From assembly GCA_035079385.1 (NCBI GenBank), contig JAVHKY010000016.1, positions 6,867,501-6,931,500 of the forward strand: DNA of 64,000 nt, read 5' to 3'. Source of the stretch: Aspidiotus rigidus. Its lineage: Eukaryota; Arthropoda; Insecta; Hemiptera; Diaspididae. Numbering within the stretch: the stretch's first letter is position 1; the number at the start of each line of letters is the position of its first letter. A model generated the notes under the pieces. The model was not told where the DNA came from, searched no databases, and saw only the letters and a list, made by a program, of their open reading frames with translations. This document shows, piece by piece, positions 34,321-42,766 of the stretch. The translations under genes and the position numbers were made by a program.

Positions 34321-34325
34321 GACCC
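34321..34325. repeat. 5-bp target duplication of the BEL element
   Basis: gaccc precedes the 5' LTR here and follows the 3' LTR at 40219-40223. Five base pairs is the usual length for BEL/Pao integration. It cuts a Val-Asn codon stretch of the PLE. Confidence 0.85.
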
Positions 34326-34574
34326 TGTTCAAGAAGATACGAGCCGCACGGGTAGTTAACAAGGAGGGTAGGCCGCTCCGTAGCGGCACGGCTCGGCGAG
34401 TCACCCGGTTCTCGTACGTGTACGGTGTACGTGAGACAGTTTGTTTGTTTTCGGTTTGATTATCGGTTCGGCTATATATGTAATGTTCGATATGTTTATC
34501 GCATGTATTAAATACGGTTTTGTACGGTCGGCAAATTTGTAGACTATTTTATTTAACGGGATTTGTTGTCTACA
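34326..34574 (+). repeat. BEL 5' LTR
   Basis: Starts TGTTCAAGAAG and ends TTGTTGTCTACA (TG...CA). A TATA-like 'ggctatatatg' lies near 34470, and a poly(A)-signal-like 'attaaata' near 34507, consistent with U3-R-U5 order. Confidence 0.95.
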
Positions 34575-34581
34575 TAATTTT

Positions 34582-34599
34582 TGGTCCTCCGGGCCGGAT
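34582..34599 (+). promoter_or_regulatory. Putative tRNA primer-binding site of BEL
   Basis: TGGTCCTCCGGGCCGGAT begins 7 bp after the 5' LTR, and starts with TGG as a complement of tRNA 3' CCA must. I have not matched it to a particular tRNA. Position fits minus-strand priming. Confidence 0.6.
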
Positions 34600-34658
34600 T
34601 CGGAAACGGTTATTCGGTTGTTCGGTTGTTCGGTCGTTGTTCGGTTCGGATAGTCATA

Positions 34659-35606
34659 ATGACAAAAGGTGGAATACCTCACGGTGTAGACGTTCGATGT
34701 TATCGGAGGTCGGTGTCGAAATCGCAGAAAAGTTTACAGGAATCAATCGAGGCGATTGATAGGGAAAAAACGGAAGAAGTCGTAGAAACGGCAAAAAATG
34801 CATTCGACGAGTTTGCGAAGGACAAATCAAACCTCGAAAAGGCTGTTCATGAGCGATTGCGGGAGATCGAGGACGATCAGGAAATAACGGATAGCTCAAA
34901 AATCGAGGAATTGGAAAAGGTTTTGTTTGATGAAATTGACCAGTTGAAAGATTTTTACTTGCTTGCTAAATCAAAGGTAAATTGTAGTTTACGGTTAAAC
35001 GGTGATGGTACGGAACGGCGAAATTGTAGTGGTAGTGTTCTCACTGGTCTGAGTAGCGGCAGTTCAACAGACACGGTAGTAAGCGCGTTGGCAGTAGCGG
35101 GACCTAAATTGCCCGACACGCCGATACCCGTTTTTAAAGGAGATATCACAACGTTCTCAGATTGGCGTAACTTATTTGAAAAACTTATTCATGTGAACGG
35201 TCGGTTAGATCCTGTAGCGAAAATGAATTTTTTGCAACGCGCGATGCAAGGCGATGTAGCGGGTTTGGTCGACAATTACGGAACGAGCGAGAAAGCATAC
35301 GACGAGGCTTGGGCTTATCTGAATTCGAGGTTCAATAATAGACGGGCGATTATCGGTGCTCTCTACAATAAACTTATGAATCTTGAACGTATAAACGAAC
35401 CAAATGGTATTCGCTCACTGTTAGATAAGTGCGACTCTATTGTGAGAGGGTTAAAAATAAATAACGCCCAGTCGGAAGAAATGTCTCAGTTCCTATGTTT
35501 TTACATTTCACAGAAACTCGATGAGAAAACAAGATTTGAGTTTGAAAATTCCATTACTGATAATGATAGTTACCCCGCCTATCAAACCTTGGCCAGTTTC
35601 TTATAA
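34659..35606 (+). CDS. BEL/Pao Gag region of the polyprotein
   Basis: I choose the ATG at 34659 (MTKGGIPH), although the frame is open from 34581. The first ~80 residues are charged and probably coiled coil (EEVVETAKNAFDEFAKD). A DUF1759-type Gag core follows (PDTPIPVFKGDITTFSDWRNLFEKLIH, then FLQRAMQGDVAGLV, AYDEAWAYLNSRFNN). The frame ends with TAA at 35604-35606 after LASFL, and the same frame then continues for 11 codons to an ATG at 35643. Gag forms the capsid-like particle in which cDNA is made. A stop at this Gag/Pol position may be a mutation, or a site for readthrough. Confidence 0.9.
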   Translation: MTKGGIPHGVDVRCYRRSVSKSQKSLQESIEAIDREKTEEVVETAKNAFDEFAKDKSNLEKAVHERLREIEDDQEITDSSKIEELEKVLFDEIDQLKDFYLLAKSKVNCSLRLNGDGTERRNCSGSVLTGLSSGSSTDTVVSALAVAGPKLPDTPIPVFKGDITTFSDWRNLFEKLIHVNGRLDPVAKMNFLQRAMQGDVAGLVDNYGTSEKAYDEAWAYLNSRFNNRRAIIGALYNKLMNLERINEPNGIRSLLDKCDSIVRGLKINNAQSEEMSQFLCFYISQKLDEKTRFEFENSITDNDSYPAYQTLASFL

Positions 35607-35642
35607 AATCGGTCCTTTGCGCAAGAAACCATTAATCGCGTT

Positions 35643-38600
35643 ATGAAGGAAGGTTGTAAAGCTAATGCCGCGACGAAATTTATTAGTAGTGGTGGCAAGC
35701 AGTCGGTCAAGCGAACGATGTTATCTACGTCGCGAGCGATAAAATGCGCATGTTGTGGGCTTGATCATCAAATCTATAACTGTGATGAATTCGGCAAGAA
35801 GAGTGTCGAGGAGCGGCGGAATGTCGTCAGGGAAAAACGGTTATGTTTGGTTTGTTTACGACCCGGACATTTAGCTAGCCGGTGTGGCAGCAAGGTCAGA
35901 TGCACCCGTTGCCAGGGAAGGCATCATGTCTTGATTCATCAGGGGTACTACCTAAAACCTGACGCGACAGAGTTCAAAGGTCTAGAAGCAGATAAGGAAA
36001 AGTCTTCCTCAAACAGTGCGCAGGAGAGCATCGATTTGGTTGAAAAGAAAACAATGTGTACGGTGTGCGAGTCAAGCGTCACCTTGCTACCTACGGCAAT
36101 TGTTAAAGTGAAGTCGGGTAATATGAGAATCCCTGCCCGCGCTCTGCTCGACCAATGTTCAGAAGCTTGCTTGATTTCGGAAGAGTTTTTGGCGCGATGT
36201 AAATTGCCTCTTATGACGGCTAATGTGGTCATCAGTGGGATTACGGAGGATAGAAAGAAATCTTCTTATGAAGTTTATGTGACGATCCAGTCAAGGGTGA
36301 GAGATTTCTCGATCACCATACGCGCGAACGTATTACCCAGAATCCCTTACTCAGTCAAACTGTCGGCAATGAAGGATTTGGCCTTAGCCCTGCCTAATTT
36401 CCAGTGGGCGGACACTGATTTGGATCGGTCGGAGGTGGACATCTTAATAGGCGGCGATTATTACGAAAAGATCCTCTTGGACGAAAGAGAATGGTATGGG
36501 GACTTATGCCTGCGTGGGTCTGTCTTTGGTTGGCTCACTTCTGGCCCGTTACCCTCACGGAAAAATAAGGTTAAACAATGTAACCTTGCCACCCTCGCCC
36601 TCGAAAGTCAGTTAGAAAAATTTTGGTTGGTTGAGGAGGTGGTGGAGTCTCGCTCTACAACGGCGGAACAAGAAGACTGCGTGCATCACTTTGAATCCAC
36701 AGTTAGACGAGCGCAGGATGGGAAATTTATTGTTAGGTATCCGTTCAAGGGAGAGAAATCGTCGGTCTCGAATACCTACTTCCGAGCGTTAAATAGTCTC
36801 TACCGGATGGAGAAGAAATTGAATCCTGAATTGCGGAAAATGTACGTCGAGTTCATGCAGGAGTACAGAAGAATGGGCCATATGGTTCCGGTACAAGAAA
36901 ATCTGGCGACGACAGAATACTTTATCCCTCATCAAGCTGTATTGAGGCCGGATAGCTCGACGACCCCTCTCCGGGTGGTGTTTAATGCTTCGGCTAGGGC
37001 CCAGGGCGGCAAGTCATTGAATGATATTTTGATGACGGGGCCAGTTCTACAACCTGAGCTATTCGACACAATAATTAAGTGGCGTCAGCACCCGATTGCG
37101 TTCACCGCAGATATTTCAAAGATGTATAGACGTATTGAGGCGGACGAGAAAGATCGATCAATGCAACGGATCCTTTGGCGAGACTCGGTAGATGACCCAG
37201 TTCAGGTCTATGAACTTACGACTCTTACGTACGGTACGGCTCCTGCGTCGTTTATGGCTACTGCGTGCTTACAAAAGTTGGCAGAGGAATTGCCGCAGAA
37301 GGATCGAAAGGTCGCGGAGGCGTTGCGATCCCATTTTTATATGGACGACCTCATGACGGGAGAAGAATCGTTTGAGGGCGCGGTTGAGCTTTATAAAGGT
37401 CTTCATTCTGTTTTGCTTTCGGCTAACTTTCCCCTTCGAAAATACTCTAGTAATTCGGAGGAATTAATGCGCTCTATCGATCCAGAGCTTTGGTCTAAAA
37501 AGGATGCGGTTGGAATTGAGCTTAAGGAAAGCATTTCGATTCTCGGGCTGTCTTGGCTTCCGGATCAAGACCTTCTTCAAATCAAGTGCAATGTTGGTGG
37601 AGTTGATGTCGTCACGGGACGGAGTATTTTATCTAACATTTCGCGAGTATTTGATCCAATGGGTTTTTGCGTCCCGGTCACTATTACGGGTAAATTGATC
37701 ATGCAAAGAGTATGGCAGGAACGTCTATCGTGGGATTCGCAAGTGTCGGAACTGTTGGCGGCGGAATTTCGCGAGTATTTGTCTAAATTGGCGGAAGTGA
37801 ATGAGCTTAAAATTCCACGTCATTTGTGCGTTTGGCAGTCGAGTGTGCGAACCTTATTCGGTTTTTGTGACGCGAGTCCTAAGGCGTATTGTGCGGTAGT
37901 GTATCTGCATGTGACTAACGGTAGTGAAAAACATGTAAGTTTTGTTTGCGCGAAATCGAGAGTCGCCCCGTTGAAAACAATGACGATTCCGCGGCTCGAG
38001 CTGCAGGCGGCTAAGTTGTTGGCTAAGCTTATTCGGCGTATAATGACGGTCTTAAATGTTTCGGTTCAAAATACGTTTTGTTTTTCGGATTCAAAAATTG
38101 TTTTATGTTGGCTGAAAGGGCCGGCGGAAAAGTTCAAGGTGTTTGTCGGCAACAGGATCACGGAAATAGCGAACTCAGTTCCATCCAGTCAATGGCGCTA
38201 CGTCGAAACAAAGAGTAATCCCGCCGATTTGGGTACTCGCGGAGTTAGCGCATCAGCATTGTTGAAATCTGGGCTATGGTTCGAAGGACCGGCGTTTCTC
38301 GCCGACTTTCAGGGCTCAGAAGAGGTATTTAAGGTGTCGGATGAGGACATTGACCTAGAAAAACGTAATGAGAAAAAAGTGTTCGTGTCGGTCGTGGATA
38401 GTGACGAGATCGATTTTACTAAGAAGTTCTCCTCGTATACGCGGCTAGTTCGATCGGTAGCGTATGTTATGCGGTTTATAAGTGCGTGTAAAAAAAACGG
38501 CGTTAAAAAATCTATTATTTTGGAAAAATCGGAAATCGAAAGTGCAATAATTATCGTATTGCGATTAGTGCAATCTGTGTCGTATCGCGAAGAAAGAGAT

Positions 38601-38780
38601 CGTTTGAGCGACGGGCTATCGGTCAAAAAGAAAAGTGCTCTAAAATCGCTGTGTCCCGTGTTGAACAAAGATCGGTTGTTGTGTGTCGGCGGTCGTTTGG
38701 ATTTATCAGATTTTTCGGAGTGTAAAAAGCATCCGATAATTATTCCCGCGAAATCGCACTTCGCGAAGCTTTATGTTTGA
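35643..38780 (+). CDS. BEL/Pao protease, reverse transcriptase and RNase H region
   Basis: Same frame as Gag. Zinc knuckles come first (CACCGLDHQIYNC, CLVCLRPGHLASRC, CTRCQGRHHV, within residues 35-100). A DUF1758-type aspartic protease follows, with ARALLDQCSEACLISEEF near residue 165; its LLDQCS replaces the more usual D-S/T-G. RT has RVVFNASARAQGGKSLNDIL, FTADISKMYRRIE and catalytic YMDDLM near residue 567. The RNase H part has FGFCDASPKAY, TIPRLELQAAKLL, FCFSDSKIV and SNPADLGTRG. The integrase zinc-binding region begins at the end (HPIIIPAKSHF). TGA at 38778-38780 interrupts just before its second His. Without readthrough, integrase is not made from this copy. Confidence 0.92.
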   Translation: MKEGCKANAATKFISSGGKQSVKRTMLSTSRAIKCACCGLDHQIYNCDEFGKKSVEERRNVVREKRLCLVCLRPGHLASRCGSKVRCTRCQGRHHVLIHQGYYLKPDATEFKGLEADKEKSSSNSAQESIDLVEKKTMCTVCESSVTLLPTAIVKVKSGNMRIPARALLDQCSEACLISEEFLARCKLPLMTANVVISGITEDRKKSSYEVYVTIQSRVRDFSITIRANVLPRIPYSVKLSAMKDLALALPNFQWADTDLDRSEVDILIGGDYYEKILLDEREWYGDLCLRGSVFGWLTSGPLPSRKNKVKQCNLATLALESQLEKFWLVEEVVESRSTTAEQEDCVHHFESTVRRAQDGKFIVRYPFKGEKSSVSNTYFRALNSLYRMEKKLNPELRKMYVEFMQEYRRMGHMVPVQENLATTEYFIPHQAVLRPDSSTTPLRVVFNASARAQGGKSLNDILMTGPVLQPELFDTIIKWRQHPIAFTADISKMYRRIEADEKDRSMQRILWRDSVDDPVQVYELTTLTYGTAPASFMATACLQKLAEELPQKDRKVAEALRSHFYMDDLMTGEESFEGAVELYKGLHSVLLSANFPLRKYSSNSEELMRSIDPELWSKKDAVGIELKESISILGLSWLPDQDLLQIKCNVGGVDVVTGRSILSNISRVFDPMGFCVPVTITGKLIMQRVWQERLSWDSQVSELLAAEFREYLSKLAEVNELKIPRHLCVWQSSVRTLFGFCDASPKAYCAVVYLHVTNGSEKHVSFVCAKSRVAPLKTMTIPRLELQAAKLLAKLIRRIMTVLNVSVQNTFCFSDSKIVLCWLKGPAEKFKVFVGNRITEIANSVPSSQWRYVETKSNPADLGTRGVSASALLKSGLWFEGPAFLADFQGSEEVFKVSDEDIDLEKRNEKKVFVSVVDSDEIDFTKKFSSYTRLVRSVAYVMRFISACKKNGVKKSIILEKSEIESAIIIVLRLVQSVSYREERDRLSDGLSVKKKSALKSLCPVLNKDRLLCVGGRLDLSDFSECKKHPIIIPAKSHFAKLYV

Positions 38781-38783
38781 CAT

Positions 38784-39875
38784 TTGCACGCGCAATATTT
38801 TCACGCCGGTCGTAGGTTTCTTGCTGCTTTTCTATGTTCCAGGTTTTGGTTCGCAGGAGGCTCTACTAGTGTGATTAAACAGGTGATCCGCGAATGTGTC
38901 ACGTGTGTTCGATTCAAAGCCGAGACTATGACGCAAATAATGGGACAAATTCCTGCGGTACGGTTGCGTCCTTCACGGCCATTTACATATACGGGCGTCG
39001 ATTACGCAGGATATTTTCACACAAAATGCGTCGGCCATCGGTCCACCAAAGTTAACAAGTGCTACTTGGCGGTGTTCGTTTGTCTCACAACAAGGGCAGC
39101 TCATCTTGAAATCGTGTCTGATTTGGGTACCACCAAGTTTATCGAAACGTTCCACCGATTCATCGCTCGCAGAGGCTGTCCTAGAGTAGTTTTTTCGGAC
39201 AACGCGACGAATTTTGTGGGAGCTGCGAAAATATTCTCTGATTTTTTACGATCCGAGGAAGTTCAACAGGCGCTGACTACGTTTGCCACTAGTCAGGGTT
39301 TCGAGTGGTCATTCATCCCTCCGTCCACCCCGCACTTTGGTGGAGGTTGGGAGGCTGCGGTCAAGTCGGCGAAACATCATCTTTATCGAGTGATTGGAAA
39401 GACGACCCTCACATTTGAGGAGTACGCCACCGTTTTTTGTCGGATTGAGGCGATTCTAAACTCTCGGCCACTGTTTGTCCAGGGTCAACACGGGGAAATT
39501 GTGACACCCGCGCATTTTTTGATCGGGTCGAGTATGTTGGATCTACCGGAAGACGAGGAAAAGCCCCTCCCCCTCGGAGTACGTTATCAAATGATGCGAA
39601 ATATGGTGAAGCATTTTTGGAATGTGTGGGCTCGAGATTACGTGAATCAGTTGCAACAGCGCCAAAAATGGACTACTCGGGAAGATAACCTTCGGATGGG
39701 CGATGTTGTGATCGTTCGGACGGAAAATACAAAGCCCGCGACTTGGCCGCTGGGACGTATCAAGGCTGTATATCCTGGTCGAGATGGTGCAGTACGTGTG
39801 GCTGACGTTCACTTCCAAGGTGCGGTCAAGCGGCGACCGATCGCGACTTTGGTTCGGTTAGTAAAAGAAAGTTAA
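38784..39875 (+). CDS. BEL/Pao integrase and C-terminal DUF5641-like region
   Basis: This continues the same frame directly after the TGA codon. The H-H-C-C zinc finger is finished by LHAQYFHAG and CVTCVRFKAE. The DDE core shows YTGVDYAGYF (first D), VVFSDNATNFVGA (second D) and HFGGGWEAAVKSAKHHL (E). The tail NLRMGDVVIVR and WPLGRIKAVYPGRDG is the DUF5641-like C-terminus. The stop is at 39873-39875, followed by a ~95-bp tail to the 3' LTR. All three catalytic acids are present. Expression would need readthrough of two stops or help in trans. Confidence 0.92.
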   Translation: MHAQYFHAGRRFLAAFLCSRFWFAGGSTSVIKQVIRECVTCVRFKAETMTQIMGQIPAVRLRPSRPFTYTGVDYAGYFHTKCVGHRSTKVNKCYLAVFVCLTTRAAHLEIVSDLGTTKFIETFHRFIARRGCPRVVFSDNATNFVGAAKIFSDFLRSEEVQQALTTFATSQGFEWSFIPPSTPHFGGGWEAAVKSAKHHLYRVIGKTTLTFEEYATVFCRIEAILNSRPLFVQGQHGEIVTPAHFLIGSSMLDLPEDEEKPLPLGVRYQMMRNMVKHFWNVWARDYVNQLQQRQKWTTREDNLRMGDVVIVRTENTKPATWPLGRIKAVYPGRDGAVRVADVHFQGAVKRRPIATLVRLVKES

Positions 39876-39969
39876 AATGCTCCCCCATTGTTTTATGTTG
39901 TGAATATGTAATTTATATTGTTCTATGTTGTGAATATGTAATTTTTTAAAAAAAAATTGCGGGGCAGCA

Positions 39970-40218
39970 TGTTCAAGAAGATACGAGCCGCACGGGTAGT
40001 TAACAAGGAGGGTAGGCCGCTCCGTAGCGGCACGGCGCGGCGAGTCACCCGGTTCTCGTACGTGTACGGTGTACGTGAGACAGTTTGTTTGTTTTCGGTT
40101 TGATTATCGGTTCGGCTATATATGTAATGTTCGATATGTTTATCGCATGTATTAAATACGGTTTTGTACGGTCGGCAAATTTGTAGACTATTTTATTTAA
40201 CGGGATTTGTTGTCTACA
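39970..40218 (+). repeat. BEL 3' LTR
   Basis: 249 bp, one difference from the 5' LTR. Preceded by A-rich then 'gcggggcagca' purine-rich sequence (about 39950-39969), the likely polypurine tract. Followed by the TSD gaccc. Confidence 0.95.
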
Positions 40219-40223
40219 GACCC

Positions 40224-40330
40224 CATTCACTCTGGCCATGTGTTTTATTGTGAGTAACTCTTTCTTGAAGGCAGACGATTGGGCCAGGCCCGTCGAGAGC
40301 TCCAGTCGGATCCGGGGCAACCAACACAGC
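40224..40330 (-). pseudogene. PLE copy C coding, upstream of the BEL insertion
   Basis: The minus-strand frame reads SSAFKKELLTIKHMARVNG, which corresponds to the FNKELVTIKHLARVNQV block of copy B and joins to the MVRRK part across BEL. Homology is lost by about 40300. Confidence 0.75.
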
Positions 40331-40451
40331 GCCCCCCCCAAAAAAATATATATATTTCACCCCCTTCCCTTGGAAATTGGGGCCCTGCGGGCCCTAAACA
40401 GAGCCGGGTCTGGGGACAAAATCCACTGTTGCCCCCCTCTCTCGTCAGGCC

Positions 40452-40660
40452 TAGATTGGACAATCTTAATACCTTGCTCTTTTTTTCTGTTCGTCAGTTG
40501 CTTTCATTTCAGGCTTGAAGATGATTTATTAACCGAAAGCGCTCGTCGTGTATATTTTTTCTGCGGTTTGCATCGTTTAATCTCCCTTTGGAGTATTTCA
40601 GTATTCGTCCTTTCGCGTTTATTATGGATAGCCGTAACCTGGAGGAAAGGATTCATTCAA
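40452..40660 (+). repeat. Inverted arm of PLE copy C
   Basis: This is the reverse complement of about 33575-33725 (shared runs 'cttaataccttgctctt', 'gttgctttcatttcaggctt', 'aaccgaaagcgctcgtcg', 'cctttcgcgttta'). A ~40-bp extension ends at the TSD. The middle holds the mutated hammerhead-like copy (40514-40546). Confidence 0.8.
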
Positions 40661-40909
40661 TCGAAATTATCGACTTGTACAAAAAAATCTGTAGGTATAA
40701 AAAAGTTTCCTTATAAAATTTTCATATAACACGAACCATATGCACATTAGCCTAGGCTAAAAATTCAGCCTCTACATGCGCCTTAACTTGAAGTAGGTCT
40801 ACAAATCTTTTCCAACACAAACACCACGAACACGTATGATACATTCTAACACGACAGATTATAAAACTTCCTCTTTTTTGATGTCATAAGTGAAAAAAAA
40901 AACAACTCG

Positions 40910-41136
40910 GAATGAAGGAAAACGTCGGGAGCGATTGGATACTCTCAATACCAGCCTCAAGTACGGTTTGCGATCAAGTAAAGAAGTATGCCAATAAAGA
41001 GAGCGCCAGCTCATATCAGCACATCGATTGGAGCACAGTAAGACGTGCCAGAGATGAACGAGATTGTGGTATCTTATATGAATGATTTTCTCAGCACAAT
41101 CCATTCGCCGACACTCAAGATAAAGAGTTAGTTTTA
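40910..41136 (+). pseudogene. GCDTTSA/CXC-type element protein, N-terminal piece (copy 1)
   Basis: In shifting frames this encodes ELGMKENVGSDWILSIPASSTVCD-type sequence and a DYGILYEWFSQHNPF-like stretch corresponding to copy 2. I recognise ELG...W..S.P.....C and EWFSQHNPF as part of an uncharacterised protein family seen in arthropods and cnidarians; its biochemical role is unknown to me. Frameshifted and cut by the inserted Gypsy-type fragment at about 41137. Confidence 0.6.
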
Positions 41137-41156
41137 GTGTGGCGTTCTGCATTGAA

Positions 41157-42013
41157 AATGCCTGAAGATTTTCTCCACGGTTCTGTCGACGGTATTTCAG
41201 TTCTCTTCTTCTGATGGGAGCCAAGTGAGCTTGACCAAAGCGTTGTTCAAAGACTTCAATTAATTTTTGATAGTCTTCCTTGTCTTTTTCAGCATTATTG
41301 GACAACAACTGTAGGGCAGCTCCTCGTAGGCTGACAATCAAATTACCAGCTTTGGCTTTGTCATCCCATCCATTTGGTCGAGCTGCTATTTCAAACTGTG
41401 ATTTGTATAGTTCCCAAGAGATTTCACCATTAAACGTTGGTATCTTAACTTTGGTCTTTGATGACGGTTCTAAAACTGGTACATTTCCTTCATTTGATCC
41501 AGAACTGAACAGGCAACGTTTGGTGGGTCCAAAAGCATGCTTACTGTTGGACTCCTTTCCAGTTTCTGAAGACGTTGTTCCATAATTTTCCATCGTTGGT
41601 CAAGTTCTTCAACTATTGGTTCAATCTGATGTTTGACTTCAATGTTCATGCCCATTAAAAATCTCCTCTTCAAGATCTGCCTTATTCTGGTCAAGTTTCT
41701 GGTCTATTACAGTCTTCAGATCTTCCGAATTTTTAGTTAGTGCATTAGTTGATATTTGTAGCATTCCACTCATATCTATAGCTGGAGCATGCTTTGTTGG
41801 TGAGTCACTTGTATTCCCATCATTTTCCAGATCACCGCTTCCAACGTTCTCAGCAACTTCAAATTCAAAATTTTCCACATCCAGACCCGAGTCTTTGAAT
41901 ACTTTTTCCAGACGATCGGCTAATTCATTTTTGGTTCCGCTAACAGAGAGATCACGATTCCGGAGTTCCTTGCGGAGTTGATCCCGAATAAGTTCATGAA
42001 ATTTCTTCTTCAC
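41157..42013 (-). pseudogene. Gypsy-type Gag with N-terminal SAP domain
   Basis: The first 124 codons carry a SAP-like DNA-binding motif (LRKELRNRDLSVSGTKNELADRLEKVF, about residues 14-40) and an acidic linker. After a frameshift near 41640-41690, a coiled-coil-like stretch (LDQRWKIMEQRLQKLE) follows. A retrotransposon Gag core is next: KIPTFNGEISWELYKSQFEIAARPNGW, then LRGAALQLL and VFEQRFGQAH, ending at ENLQAF near 41160. The rest of Gag, protease and RT are absent. SAP-Gag proteins occur in some arthropod Gypsy/Ty3 lineages. Beyond 41157 the frame runs into antisense of the host element and is not Gag. Confidence 0.75.
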
Positions 42014-42060
42014 TGTCTTGAATCACCACAAGCTTCAAACGCACAGAGTAGGCTTACGCA

Positions 42061-42078
42061 ATCCCACTTCTGACACCA
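42061..42078 (-). promoter_or_regulatory. Primer-binding site of the Gypsy-type fragment
   Basis: On the minus strand TGGTGTCAGAAGTGGGAT directly follows the LTR end and precedes Gag by about 48 bp. The same 18-mer occurs at 20394-20411. Confidence 0.7.
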
Positions 42079-42080
42079 GT

Positions 42081-42755
42081 TGTGACGTTCTACCAGTCAC
42101 GAAATATCTCTTGACGCCAATAATAAAGAACAATTACAAAAACCGAGCTTTATTACTGGTACCGCAAGTACAACACTTCTAAACACCGTTAAACTGTAAC
42201 ACAATAATCACGTTAAAGAACGAGAACACGTTAACTATCGCTTTAAAATAACAAATTTGTTAAACGAGGTAAGGCCTAGTTGCCATCCTTCAACACCCTG
42301 TTTTTTTTTTTTTTTTTTATTTATTTATTATCATTATTTTGTATTTTTGTATTTTTGTATTTTTTTTTCTCTTCCTTCTAAATTTCTGTAATTTTGTTTT
42401 TCTCTTCCTTGTTTTGTAATGTTTCTCTTTTTATTTTCATCTTTATTTTTTATTTTGTTTATTGTTTTATTTTTTTTTATTTTTATTTATTTATTTTTTT
42501 TTATTATTTTCACAATAAAGGCTGTATAAAAAAAAAATATATATATAAATATATATATTACAACTGAATCGCTCTCGTGGGTTCCTGGCGGCTATTTATA
42601 GTCTCACCCTTAATTCCGGATGCTTCGAGATTTCTTCTAGAACGACAAACAGGTTATGCAAGAGCCCTTACAATCAATCGGTTATGTTCTAGATCATTAA
42701 AAGTTTAGTGGCATGTGGAAGCTTGGTGCTTGCGGTTTCAATGCAGAACGCTATA
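42081..42755 (-). repeat. LTR of the Gypsy-type fragment, with a LINE 3' end inside
   Basis: The LTR starts after the polypurine tract (aaaagggagaag on the minus strand) with TATAGCGTTCTGC, where TG is expected, and runs to the primer site. About 42290-42545 is a T-rich plus-strand stretch ending 'cacaataaaggctgtataaaaaaaaa', which looks like the 3' end of a LINE with a poly(A) signal and A tail, inserted within the LTR. Only one LTR is present in this locus, apart from a 20-bp tip at 41138-41157. Confidence 0.6.
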
Positions 42756-42766
42756 CTTCTCCCTTT

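Larger units (their letters stand above)
34326..40218 (+). mobile_element. BEL/Pao LTR retrotransposon, full length, young
   Basis: The element is 5,893 bp with 249-bp LTRs that differ at a single position (t at about 34392, g at about 40036). It has a 5-bp TSD, a primer-binding-site-like sequence after the 5' LTR, and an A/G-rich tract before the 3' LTR. One reading frame spans Gag, protease, RT, RNase H and integrase, with two in-frame stops (35604-35606 and 38778-38780). Domain order Gag-PR-RT-RH-IN with a C-terminal DUF5641-like part is typical of BEL/Pao. The near-identical LTRs mean recent insertion. It is inserted in PLE copy C. Confidence 0.95.
33572..40660 (-). mobile_element. Penelope-like element copy C, carrying a nested BEL element
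   Basis: The 11-mer tcgaaattatc flanks the element (33561-33571 and 40661-40671), a probable target duplication. The minus-strand coding of the C-terminal PLE region lies at 33735-34320 and continues after the BEL element at 40224-40300. The 3' region of the element (33572-33735, holding a hammerhead-like motif) is repeated in inverse orientation at about 40452-40660, so the 5' end again bears an inverted copy of the 3' end. Without BEL it would be only about 1.2 kb: the RT core is missing. About 120 bp at 40331-40451 is not PLE sequence I recognise. Confidence 0.7.

Noticed and set aside
33958..34459. Plus-strand frames over the PLE C / BEL LTR joint
   Set aside because: They are antisense to the GIY-YIG coding sequence and run into the LTR.
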